From: Sinonovacula constricta
Taxonomy: Eukaryota; Mollusca; Bivalvia; Cardiida; Solecurtidae
NCBI GenBank assembly: GCA_007844125.1
Contig: CM017567.1
Span: 5,674,315 to 5,738,314, forward strand
DNA: 64,000 nt
Direction: 5' to 3'
Positions 34,441 through 46,450 of this stretch are shown here, one piece after another. Position 1 is the stretch's first letter. Each line of letters opens with the position of its first letter. A program made the translations under genes and the position numbers. The notes beneath the pieces are model-generated. The model was not told where the DNA came from. It did not search any database and saw only the letters and a program-made list of their open reading frames with translations.

Positions 34441-34564
34441 ATCAACTTGACCTTTAAACATTTGAAGCAGTTTATTGTGTAGCCTTGCAGTAAATACTTT
34501 TAACATTAAAATGTCAGAAATGAAACCATCGAATAATCGCTTAAACAGAGTCACGATAAGTAAG
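34441..34564 (+). other. Candidate splice-bounded exon with a start codon, copy A
   Basis: The block follows a good acceptor (ACTCTACCTTTACAG at 34440) and ends at overlapping donors GTAAGG (34560) and GTAATT (34565). Between them 119 bases are identical in copy B, while flanking DNA differs by roughly one base in ten. All three frames have stops in the first half. The frame from ATG at 34511 (MSEMKPSNNRLNRVTI) stays open to the donor. If joined from 34559 to an acceptor at 34785, the frame continues to TAA at 34950, giving 71 residues with a hydrophobic stretch MLFIASLYFISIIS. This is a hypothesis and no family is recognised. Confidence 0.3.
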
Positions 34565-36576
34565 GTAATTTGATGGATAATGTTAAGTCTTTAATTATTG
34601 ATATTTTGTACATTTGTTTATTTAACCATTGTGTTGATTTAAAGTTTCAATAGTGTTTACATATTGAAAACATTATTGTACTACATGAAACACATGGTTT
34701 CTTTATTATCGCATATTTTAGATAATATCTGAAATCGCTATAATTGGGGAGTAATATGGACTCATTGTAAAAACCTTGTTTTTAGTATCGCTCTGTTTGC
34801 AATTTAAACAAATTTTTAACAATAAAACTACTCCTCTGACACGTTGGCTTGAATTTAGAATGTTATTCATTGCAAGCCTTTATTTCATCTCCATAATTTC
34901 CCAGTGTGATGATTGCTTTCGATGGATTCAAGGTTCATCTCGTGTCATTTAAACACCACTTTGAAATATTAGTTCTCACAACGATGACCTGCTGTGTTAG
35001 CCGGTCGTGTTCTAGCATTACTGATATTTGTAGTAAAATGTAAAAACAGAAAAAAAGAAATGAAATTTTAAGAATCTTTGGGTAATCGCTGATGTTTTGC
35101 ACACAGGTTTTATCTGATTTTGAAAAAAAATGTCAACATTTAAGGTAACATGACTGTAAACGTATTTAATTAAACATTGAGTTTATGTAATTAAAATGGT
35201 TAGTATTTCCTACCGCTTTCATCTTTTTTATCTGGTCGCCTCAGAACGGTTCACAGTAAAATTAATTAAATGATTCTTAGAAAACTTTTGGTTTTATATT
35301 CTTTTAAAAGCATTTTCAAAACTGAAAAATATTTTTTGCAACTTATGAACGAATGTAAATGTATGTGATTGTTTGCCGAATCTTTATGTGGATTTGGTGT
35401 AAGAAAAAAAAAAAAAAAAAAAACTTTCTCATTTCCGCACAGACTTTATGTTTAATTTTGTTATTTTATATATCAGATTTGATAAAGGTCTTTTCATATA
35501 ACTTATATTTATTTAAACTAGCATTAGATGTTGATAACGTTTCGATAACTTAATCCAGTATTCCGTAGGGCGGCAAAAGTCAACGTAACAAATTGCAGTT
35601 ATATTTCATCTTATATACAATGTTTGATACTGAAAATATATTTTTATTATTTTGCTGCAAATAATACCAAAGACAAATTATAAAATCCTTGATTGATTGT
35701 GTACGTGGAGCCATAATTACAAAATCCCAAGCTGTAAACAATATAAATACAAACATTAATTGTGAAATTCATTTGTCATCGAAACAGTTGCGTAAATAAA
35801 TCAACGCAGTACAGCCATAATAATTTATGAAGATTCATGGGGCTAGATTCCTATTCAATTCCTTGTGCATTAGACATGAATGGGAAAGTATGCTTTCTCG
35901 TCGACTTCGTAACGGGAAATATCCATCCGAAACATCATAACTTACCAGCCACTTCATTAGTTATTTACCATGTTAAAAACTGAAGTCTTTAGATAAACAC
36001 CAAAAGTAAGAGATCCTTCTTCAATGAATTATTTGCCGTATATTTGTTAATAAAATAATAAAAAATATAGATAGGATACATCTCCTAATGTCAACAAAGT
36101 GAATAGAAAATTGTATGGAGACAAGCGGCGCTATGGCATACATTTGATGTAGAATTCTTAAACTTTCATTATTTTGGATCAAATATTTAACACGTTTGTT
36201 TAGTAAGTTAGATGCCCAGAACTCAAAAAATCCCAATCAAATTATAAACTTAGCTACAGCTAGGCTGTCTTAAAATCGAAGTCCAACCTTGCATCGTTTA
36301 AACATCTCCGATTAATGATTAGTTGTAAAATTCATTACAACCCACGCTGTTGATCGTCGATTTCATTGCTAACACGTGTCTTTAGAGAAATACTTTTGAA
36401 GCAATATTAAGGAACCAGAAAGGAAATCACGCATAAAGAGGGACTGAATAAAACTATCCTTTTTAATATATGTCTCACATTTAAAAATAAAGATCGTTTT
36501 AGCATAGTTGAAAAAAAGGAATAGGATAGAACACGAATAAAATGCTCGCTTTGTATAAATGAATGCTGTGACAACA

Positions 36577-36651
<75 letters not shown>

Positions 36652-36771
36652 TTCTATCTGTCTGTCTGTCTGTCTGTCTGTTTTGCTATCTGTCTGTCTG
36701 TCTGTCTTGCTATCTGTCTGTCTGTCTGTCTGTCTGTTCGTCCGTCCTTCCGTCCGTCCGTCCGTCCGTCC

Positions 36772-36821
<50 letters not shown>
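36577..36821 (+). repeat. (TCTG)n / (TCCG)n tetranucleotide microsatellite, copy A
   Basis: About 245 bases of TCTG units with a TCCG block near 36740-36772 and occasional TTTG, TCTA and TTGC interruptions. The serine/cysteine/leucine-repeat ORFs are translation artefacts. Confidence 0.97.
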
Positions 36822-37673
36822 ATACTCAGTTTAGTGGCATAACCAGCCACTGCATTTCGTGCTTAAATGTTCTGCTAGTAAGCTAATTATACAGGTGAAA
36901 TGTTAAAGAAATCTAAGCTTGGGAAAAAAGAAGCGTCAATGTAATTAAAACTTGTGTAGGAAAAGAAATTAGAAGTCACTTCAATTTTGCTTCTGTTTAT
37001 TAAACTGGGAACTAATGCAAATTCTGATGTGGTCTTTTAACCAAAGCATAGACCTAGTCTTGCAATAGACTTAGATTGATAATAGGATCTTTAGAAATAA
37101 TTCGCGTAATATGTCTTGTTTCATTTACTTGGTACACGCTCCTTCATATTCTATTTATTGCCATATTCTACATTGAAACAACGACTTAATACATCAATCA
37201 GGAAATAAAGTAAAGACATTATGGATACATGTGCAGAATTAAGTTGTTCGTTTTAATTATCCGATGGCATTTTTTACCATAACATTAAAACTATTATTTA
37301 ACAGCTATTTGAATTTGCAAATCAGTTGATTGAACTTCAATTGACATCAACATCGGTTACGAGGAACATGAGAACAGTAGAGACATTGATAGTTCATGAT
37401 TCAAAGATCCGTATTTGTTTCCCTTTGTTCTATATCATGTTATTTGATAACCAGATAATGTAAATGTTACTAAAGCAGGACAAAATTATGTTGTTTACAG
37501 AGGAGGTCTACAGATGGCGTGGCCAGATGACAAACATTGTAGTTTTCAAGCCCAGTATAAATTCATGTCTTTAAAACAGTCTCTAATGACCCGTTCCTTT
37601 AAAAATAGCAAACAATACAACTTAGCCTTTACTAAAATTTTCAAGTTTTTCAAAGTTAGGGTTATTCACACTT

Positions 37674-37943
37674 TTGTATGCACACTTTTGTAAATATCGA
37701 TCATTACCTCACATTGTCATTAGGTCGCGATATCTGAAATCTTTTTACAATCAGCTTAGATGCAAAGATTTTGTTGTTTATAGAAATTTTAAGCAGATAA
37801 CTACTTGTCCTGTTAAAAGATTAACAGAATCACTCATAGGATTGGATGTGAGATTAGGAGATCCTAACCCGAAAGTGTACTGCTTTGATGGAAACGAGCC
37901 TTGGCGAGCTCATAACCATAACATGGAATTAAATCATGCATAA
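37674..37943 (+). other. Unrecognised 89-codon frame in copy A, interrupted in copy B
   Basis: The frame begins at a TTG rather than an ATG and ends with RLGDPNPKVYCFDGNEPWRA and HNHNMELNHA before TAA. The second half of the frame is kept in copy B (about 47420-47565), but a two-base shift creates TAA TGA in the middle there. Differences between copies include many amino-acid changes. No domain is recognised; a decayed exon or chance frame are both possible. Confidence 0.2.
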
Positions 37944-38944
37944 TCTCATAAAAACATAACCTTAACAATTTTTTCTATCTGGTTTGTATAAGGAACCATA
38001 TGTCCATACATGTAATATTGTCCATATATAGTGAATATATTACGCAGACAATTTTATTTAATACCATGGTATTCAGCCAACTTTTGGCGAAGAATCCGTT
38101 TTCGGCTTTATTTTTTGCTTTTATGACCTTATAACGAAAAAGAATTTATTATGCAGTAGTCCCGTTAGAACTTTTGTCACTTAACGTCAGAAATATTATT
38201 TAATGACCGAAGGAAATGACGTCATTCTTTTAACTACAAGTAAACGTCAGACAACGTTATGTACTTTCGCGCTATTACTATAAACTGGATTATGCACATA
38301 TTATTATTAATTATTTGTATATGCCAACCGTCAATTAAGAATGGCGCGCAGATAGGCAAATATGATGATGCATGATATGTGGAATGATGTTAGAGCTAAT
38401 ACAAAGTACAGAAATGGTGAACAAAACTCAATCTCTAAACGCGACTCTTTAACGATTAGCCCAAACAAAATACTGTTTAAAGCAGCTTTTGCCATGTAAT
38501 TTCACACTAAGTTGATAAAACGATCTCAAAACATTGCAAAAAATAGCCAATGTGGAAAAATTATCTCTCATCGGTTATCTCACATAGTTTAAGCACTGAG
38601 AATTGTATTCCTACTCGAACAAGGAACTATAAGTCTGTTTGTTAATGTATACAGGCTGCCTCTAGAGCCGCAGTCATATCACACCTAGGTGACTTGATGT
38701 ACCTAATGTAGACATGAGGACTATAGTTGATCGAAGAAAAACGTATTAAGGGTAGTTAAACGAAGTAAACAGTCCTTCTGCGTAGTATTAACTTCGTTCG
38801 TTTTTATGGTCTGTCCACAGCTAGCCTATATATCTAAACATTTCAAAATTAGAAAGCAATAATTTAGAGACCCTCCACAGTTGAAATATACCACGTATGC
38901 TGACGTTACATGTAAGAAAAGTTCACTTTATGCTCTGGTGACGT

Positions 38945-39235
38945 TGTTTGTTTGATTGATTGTTGGGTTTTTCGTCCCAACAACAATATTTCAATTATCT
39001 GGAGACGGTGCCTACTTAAAGCATATATAGTGCTGACTTCACTCTGTACAGTATGTCGTCAAAGCCTGGCACTACACCACAACCAGTCTCATTATTCTGA
39101 TACAGGGTCATTCAGTAGTTGAACAACCTTAATGTTTTTTACCCGAGCGATAGCAAGGGAGCTATTCCATAACCATTTTAACGACTATTGCAGGTTGCGG
39201 CCTGGGATCGAAGCCGGTTATGGTTTTTGTTATGT
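38945..39235 (-). mobile_element. tRNA-derived SINE, family A, copy A
   Basis: The minus strand has GGCTTCGATCCCAGGCCGCA (B-box region), GGGAGCTATTCC body motifs in reverse, and the family 3' end TTGTTGTTGGGACGAAAAAC. It matches 23325-23640 and 6139-6420. The same insertion sits at the same place in copy B, so it predates the young duplication. Confidence 0.75.
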
Positions 39236-39380
39236 TGAATGTAGCACAAAGTTTTCAATGTGGTCATTTCATGGTTCTATACTTTTTTTGGTAGTTTTAA
39301 TACTTTTTCTTTTCTTAAAAGTTCAAATTCTGCCTCTACCTTTATTCTTGTTGTCTTATGAACGTTTAAAAAACTCCTTT

Positions 39381-39589
39381 CGTAATAGATGCGCTTATTG
39401 TACTCAGTTACGAAGTCTGAAATGGTTTATTTTCGTTTTAAGACAAACTCTTCTGAAATATGTATGCCTTCTGTCATGGAGCAAGATAATATTACATATG
39501 ATGTTTTTGACAGTCTCTACAAGAACAATACATAATTCATTGAAGAAAAATGTGGTCTAGGCAACTTGGAAAGTATATTTCGCCCCACC
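39381..39589. other. 209-bp near-identical island between duplicates, copy A
   Basis: Only one base (39452) differs from 49038-49246, while flanking DNA shows several differences per 100 bases. A 48-codon plus-strand frame starts at ATG 39389 (MRLLYSVTKSEMVYF ...) after in-frame stops and ends at TAA 39535. Another plus frame and the minus strand are also open. Strand and function are undecided. Confidence 0.3.
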
Positions 39590-41624
39590 CCCCAATAATA
39601 TTGTTAGCACTCGCTATTCTGTGCTGAATCTTCGTGTACATTACGATCTACAAATATGAAAAAAAAAATGTTTCATTTTGCAATAACAAGATATTAAAAA
39701 TGTATAAATACCATTTTATGTATTTCGACATTTATGTATGTTTATTTACCAATGTTTATACATATACGAGTTCTATTTCTGTATATAAATATGGGTCATC
39801 ATTATTCTGTCATTTCCGATGAGAAATTTACAAATAGCTTTTCATGATGACAATTTTTCTGCGATCTATTTTAATGTCATAACAAATGAGACATTGTCAT
39901 GTATTGAAATGAATTAATCGCCGAATGTAAAACGTAACCACGAACTTATACATATTTTGATTTAGTTTCTGCTGACATATATTACACCGCAGAGAAGGAA
40001 ATATGAGACAAGCGTTGAAATAATCCCCCAAATGGACAATGATCAACACAATAAAGTGAATGTCATTAGTAAACACACTAAATTCAGTGTTTAATCTATG
40101 ATTGTACGATAAAATCACACTAACCGCATACAAAAGAACCATAAAAATGAAAAAGTTACTTGCCTCTTAAGGCATCTTGGTTACAGCTGTAAAATAGTCT
40201 TGGCATTCTATCGCCTTAATCCCCATAAAGGTTGTTTTTTTTTTCGTCCATTGAGGAATGAACAATATATAAACTTGTTATTTTCTCTTCAAATTCGGTA
40301 GATATACGGGATCCTTAGTAGGTATTTCGTTTGTTATAAATTTGGCTAAACATAATTTGCGTAAGACAGGACAGTTAACTCAAGTAAATTACTACAAGTT
40401 AGACAGTTTCTAATATATTTTAAGAGAAAAGAGAGCAAAAATGCATCTGTTACACACTAGTGCTAGCAGCAATTGAATTAAAAACAGTTGTTTCATACTA
40501 CCAGTGACCTTTATTGTTACTTACCGGATTATATGACCATATTGAGACTTATAGTTGTTTTAACACTTTATAGTCATTCCTCGTTGGCTTAGAACAAAAT
40601 AACAAAATGTATTTTATTTAATCTAGTTTTTTGCATGATATTTATGTAACCGACTATTTAAGATGATAGACTGAATAAAGAATATATTACTGTTTTATGA
40701 TGATGCTGTAAAATAAAATGATCGTATAGACTTCATATGTTTTATTAACAGTGTTATGAAAAGGTCTGCAATTCTGTAGACGAGAAATAATTCGAACTGT
40801 TACACTGATGTGAAAAGACCTGATATTTTGACAATAGTAATTGAGACACAGAAATGTAACTTTATATAGCATTGTTCCTCTAAGATGTGTGTACAGTCCT
40901 ATCATCCGAAATATATAAGTCTATAGTTTCCTATATATGTTTATTTATATGTGTGTTCGCAGAACAGGGACAATATTTGTAGTAAATTCAATATATAAAT
41001 TCCTTTTTGTCCCTAAAAGCAAGCGATATGTTAAGAACACAACTGAGGAACCTTCTGTGTTAACTTATTACTTATCTGACAGCAGTATGGTGAAACCTAA
41101 TAAACTCTATTATCTCCGGCCAGTGGCGGAAGTGGTTATATTTGCCACAATATAGATATGAATGTAAATATGTACTTTATATAATACTTTTCAGATTATT
41201 TTTTTATTGATCATAGAAAAAGACCACCGCCAAAGTAAATATTTCTCCAAGCCGTATAGAATTCACAGTTGTATTTGTAACTGCATAAAAAGGCAATTGT
41301 AAACTAAGCGCCAACTACGATTATTGTCTGACAATCCAAATTTAAAAAGCAATATGTTAAGATATGCCACCCTTTCAATGTCATAACCTAAATTAAAAAT
41401 GAGACATCAGTTGATCAGTTAAAAACAAGTAATGATTTAAAATAATTCAGTTTTATATTCGCATTTTTATTTTAAAGATTTATGTTTATTCTTCAACCAA
41501 TATTGATTTACGGCGGTAGTTTTATTATAAGTATCAAGACAAGTAAAGGAAGACAATAAGCAAAAGTTAAATGTGAGTAGTTATAACTCAAGGACATTGT
41601 CCTAAGCATTGGCGTCTTGATGTT

Positions 41625-41846
41625 AATTACTTTCAGTCTTTTCGACTTATTCTTCCTGAAATGAGACTCATTAATAATTGAATACCCGCATTTACAAGAA
41701 AATCCCTTTGTCTTATTCTTTTACAAAGTTACAAACATTGAAATTGTCAGTTTTAAAACAAATGGCAATAAAATAAGCGTTGAGTTTCCTGCTGTTATGC
41801 AGTTAGCTTGACTTTGTGGTTTCTTATTACTTAACCAGTGCGCAAA
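41625..41846 (+). other. 222-bp identical island with acceptor-like start and AATAAA, copy A
   Basis: Every base from 41625 to 41846 matches 51273-51494. The block begins with an acceptor-like AATTACTTTCAG (AG at 41635-41636), contains a 14-codon open frame ending TGA, and has AATAAA at 41767-41772. It could be a terminal exon with 3' UTR, or simply a chance low-divergence stretch. Confidence 0.25.
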
Positions 41847-43406
41847 ACATATAATAAATCAACGTTATTTTACAATTTCATTGTTAAATTTTAAGATTTA
41901 TGACCTTTCCCTTCTAACAAGTTTTATAATTAAATTAATTTGTAAGATTGAAATAAATGAAATATACTGTATGTCTCAAAAAGCATATAACTTGATTCTA
42001 GCTTGTTTATTGTTTATTTCCTGGAAGAGAATTATAATGAAAGTATTTATGAACTACAAAGCTTAATGTTGTATGATACATCTTTATAACAATACCTAAA
42101 TTCCGGTATCTTAATTATAAAACCATTCCGTTAAGATTAAGATTCAAATGTTTGTTAGTGTCAAACATGTACATGTTTAAGCCCGGAAGTCATTGTAATA
42201 TCAAACTGCTTTTATGACGTTGTTATATACGGTTGTCTCTCATATGAGGATTAGATAACACACTTTACTATTTCTTTATATATTGATACAACATCTTTTG
42301 ACCAAACCGTCTAGCCTAACGCAAACCTTAATTTTGTTTTAGTTTATTAAACCATTATTATATACATTACTGAACTAATTATGACATTTTACAAATATCA
42401 GCAGTTTTGATGTTGATCAATAAAAAATACTTAAGGGGTAATTCTATACCAGCAAGCAACGTTTGGTGGAGCATATCTTGTTTTACGACTCCTTAAATTT
42501 TGATATTATTTTAGAGTCGTCTAAATAGTAATAAAATCTTGACTTCTTACGTAATATTCTAATAAGCACTTTAATGCTCTTTTCCGTTTAAAAAAAAGAA
42601 GGCCATAAAACAACGAATTAGCTAGTCCAAATAAGTTCTTGTTTAACATTACTAGAATTACTATTACTAAAGACTGGTAGACTTTAACTTGGTTTGCTAG
42701 CTGTCAGGAGAAAAACGAACTTTACATCTATTACACATAGAAGATTTAGTCGGAAGCAAAAACTACTGATTCCATCTTACTGTTCATTTTAAAACATGCA
42801 ATGAAAAAGTTATTGATATAGATAAAAAGCAGGCAAATGTTCATATAAGGAATGCATAAAATTAAACTCAATACTACTCTTCTTTGATTTTTTAATCTTT
42901 TGCATTTATCTAGAAAAGTCACTTCGTTCGCCATTTATGTTTCTGTGCGAACAAATAATCATACAATTATAATGTTACTGAAAACTGAAAGAACATGACG
43001 TCATCATTTTTCCGGTATGTAAATACAAGTGGACGTAATGTGCATTCGCGTTAATTCACGATATTACATTCAAGTTACGTTTAACGCAGACTAACGTTGC
43101 GACCGAAAGTCCAATTCCACACATTTGCCGTTCCATCATACTAGAAGTATTGTCAATTTAACAACCATTACACAATCGTTTGGACCAGGGGTGCCAGAAT
43201 GTCAATAAATGTATAAAATAAATCTGAAATGATTTACTTCTTACTAAGGTAATCGTTTACATGTTTAAAAAATCCAATTCGTATTTAATACTTCGTGATC
43301 CGGCTTTGGACCTTTACAGCGGTTTGTTTATGCGACGTTAATCATGTTATATAGTTTATTTTCTATTTTGAACACGTGATCAATTTTAATTTATTCATAT
43401 TAGCCT

Positions 43407-43975
43407 ATATGATGCTTATCGTTGGAGTCTCTATCTAGTGATAGAATAATATAAACACCGCTTTTTTCCAAAGCATATTTTGAAAGTAAAATTATTTTCC
43501 TGTTGTCAATACAGTCAACGGTTTTGTAAAGTATAAACTTTTGAAATAGATTTTAAACAAGCACACTATCTGATAAAAGTGTAAGATATCATTTAGTCAG
43601 GTACTTATTTTGATTATCTGCTTAATTAAATGATCAACATTAACATCATATAAAGGCATATTGTAAATTTGGCAATAAAAATCTTCAGAACCCAAAGGTT
43701 TTCTTTGACGGCTACGTAAAAAGTTTGAACATGCTTGAAATGCATGTGAAATATAAATTAGACTAGTTACATATCTAGCTGAAATACTTTCACTTAGCAT
43801 GTCAAATGTCAGTCCTAATAATAGAATTATGTACTCCGCTAATGAAGTCACAGCCTAAACATTGGTTGCCATAATGAAATACATGTTTTGGCCAAGTGCA
43901 GAAATATGAAATGAGAAAAACGCGTATAATTTAGCTAAACGTTTGAAGAAGTGTTTTTATGACATGTTACTATGG
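43407..43975. other. Unique spacer between the two young duplication copies
   Basis: 569 bases with no match to either copy edge. A short minus-strand ORF (43597-43851) has no recognisable content. Confidence 0.6.
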
Positions 43976-44181
43976 CTTATGAAATATATAAACGTAAAGT
44001 TTGTTACAGTGTTTTGACGTTTATAAACGCTGCAAACAAAACATATCTTGCTCCATATATATGTAGTTTAATTAACCTAAAACAATACGATGTTCACCCA
44101 ACGATTTTCATTAACCTGTTGCTTTAACAGATCGATCTGCTTATTGGACAATTTGTACAATATTTAACTCTACATTTACAG

Positions 44182-44305
44182 ATCAACTTGACCTTTAAAC
44201 ATTTGAAGCAGTTTATTGTGTAGCCTTGCAGTAAATACTTTTAACATTAAAATGTCAGAAATGAAACCATCGAATAATCGCTTAAACAGAGTCACGATAA
44301 GTCCT
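44182..44305 (+). other. Counterpart of the candidate start-codon exon, copy B
   Basis: Follows TACATTTACAG. Identical to copy A through the ATG (44252) and the MSEMKPSNNRLNRVTI frame, but the first donor has changed from GTAAGG to GTCCTG. The downstream reading frame used in the copy A model has a TAA and a one-base insertion here. If the model holds, this copy is broken. Confidence 0.25.
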
Positions 44306-46274
44306 GTAATTTGTTGGATAATATTAAATCGAATCTTTAATCATTCACATTTTGCACATTTGTATATTTAACTATTGTGTTGATTTAAGAAGTATAGTTT
44401 CATTAGTGTTTTTAAAAGATTATTGTACTACATAAAACTTTATTAACGCATATTTTAGATAATATCTGAAAGCGCGATAATTGGGGAGTAATCAACATAT
44501 GGACTCATTGTGAAAACCTTGTTTTTAGTATCGCTCTGTTTGCAATTTAAATAAATTTTTAACAATAAAACTACTCCTCTGACACGTTGGCTTGGAATTT
44601 AGAATGTTATTCATTGCAAGCCTTTATTTCATCGCCATAATTTCCCAGTGTGATGATTGCTTTCGATGGATTCAAGGTTCATCTCGTGTCATTTAAACAC
44701 CACTTTGAAATATTAGTTCTCACAACGATGAGCTGCTGTGTTAGTCGGTCGTGTTCTAGCCTTACTGATATTTGTAATATCAGAAAAATGAAATGAAATG
44801 TTAAGAATCTTTGGGTAATCGCAGATGTTTTGCACACACGTTTAATCTGATTTTGAAAAAAAATGTCAACATTTAAGGTAACATGACTGTAAACGTATTT
44901 AATTAAACATTGAGTTTATGTAATAAAAATGGTTAACATTTCCTACCGCTTTCATCCTTTTTATCTGGTCGCATCAGAACGGTTCACAGTTAAATAAATT
45001 AAATGATTCTTAGAAAACGTTTGGTTTTATATTCTTTTAAAAGGATTCTCAAAACTGTTAAACTATTTTTTTGCAACTTATAAACAAATGTAAATGTATG
45101 TGATTGTTTGCCGAATCTTTATCGGATTTAGTGTAAAAAAAAATAAATAAAAATAAACTTTCTAATTTCCGCATAGACTTAATGTTTATTTTTGTTATTT
45201 TATATATCAGATTTGATGAAGGTCTTTTCATATTACTTATATTTATTTGAACTAGCATTAGATGTTGATAACGTTTTGATAACTTAATCCAGTATTCCGT
45301 ATGGCGGCAAAAGTTAACGTAACAAATTGCAGTTATATGTCCACTTATATACAATGTTTGATACTGAAAATATATTTTTATTATTTTGCTGCAAATAATA
45401 CCAAAGACAAATTATAAAATCCTTGATTGATTGTAAACGTGGAGCCATAATTACAAAATTCCAAGCTGTAAACAATATAAATACAAACATTAATTGTGAA
45501 ATTCATTTGTCATCGTAACAGTTGAGCAAATAAATCAACGCAGTACAGCCATAATAATTTATGAAGATTCATGGGGCTAGATTCCTATTCAATTCCTTGT
45601 GCATTAGACATGAATGGGAAAGTATTCTTTCTCGTCGACTTCGTAACGGGAAATATCCATCCCAAACATCATAACTTACCAGCCACTTTATTAGTTATTT
45701 ACCATTTTAAAAACTGGAGTCTTTAGATAAACACCAAAAGTAAGGGATCCTTCTTCAATGATTTATTTGCCGTATATTTTTAATAGAATATAAAAAACTA
45801 TAAATAGGATACATCTTTTAATGTCAACAAAGTATATAGATAATTGTACGAAGCCAAGCGGCGCTATGACATACGTTTGATGTAGAATTCTTAAACTTTC
45901 ATTATTTTGGATCAAATATTTAACATGTTTGTTTAGTAAGTTAGATGCCCAGAACTCTAAAAATCCCCATCAAATTATAAACTAAGCTACAGCTAGGCTG
46001 TCTTAAAATCGAAGTCTAACCTTGCATCGTTTAAACATCTCCGATTAATGATTAGTTGTAAAATTCATTACAACCCACGCTGTTGATCGTCGATTTCATT
46101 GCTAAAACGTGTCTTTAGAGAAATATTTTTGAGGCAATATTGACGAACCAGAAAGGAAATCACGCATAAAGAGGGACTAAATAAAACTATCCTTTTAATA
46201 TATGTCTCACTTTTAAAAATAAAGATCGTTTTAGTATAGTTAAAAAAAAGGAATAGGATAGAAGACGAATAAAA

Positions 46275-46450
<176 letters not shown>

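Larger units (their letters stand above)
34235..43406 (+). repeat. Young tandem segmental duplication, copy A (about 9.2 kb)
   Basis: Collinear from CTTATGAAATATAT to TTATTCATATTAGCCT with copy B at 43976-53047, with small indels throughout. Identity is about 94-95% by eye, locally lower near the left edge (about 34240-34430 and 34570-34750) and higher in several long blocks. No transposon termini or transposase frame are visible at the edges. Confidence 0.95.

Noticed and set aside
36559..36886. Three overlapping ORFs rich in Ser-Val-Cys-Leu repeats
   Set aside because: They are translations of the TCTG/TCCG microsatellite with no coding support.
39132..39560. 142-codon ORF in copy A
   Set aside because: It starts inside a SINE, and only its second half lies in the conserved island. 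The corresponding ORF in copy B starts elsewhere, so it is not one gene.
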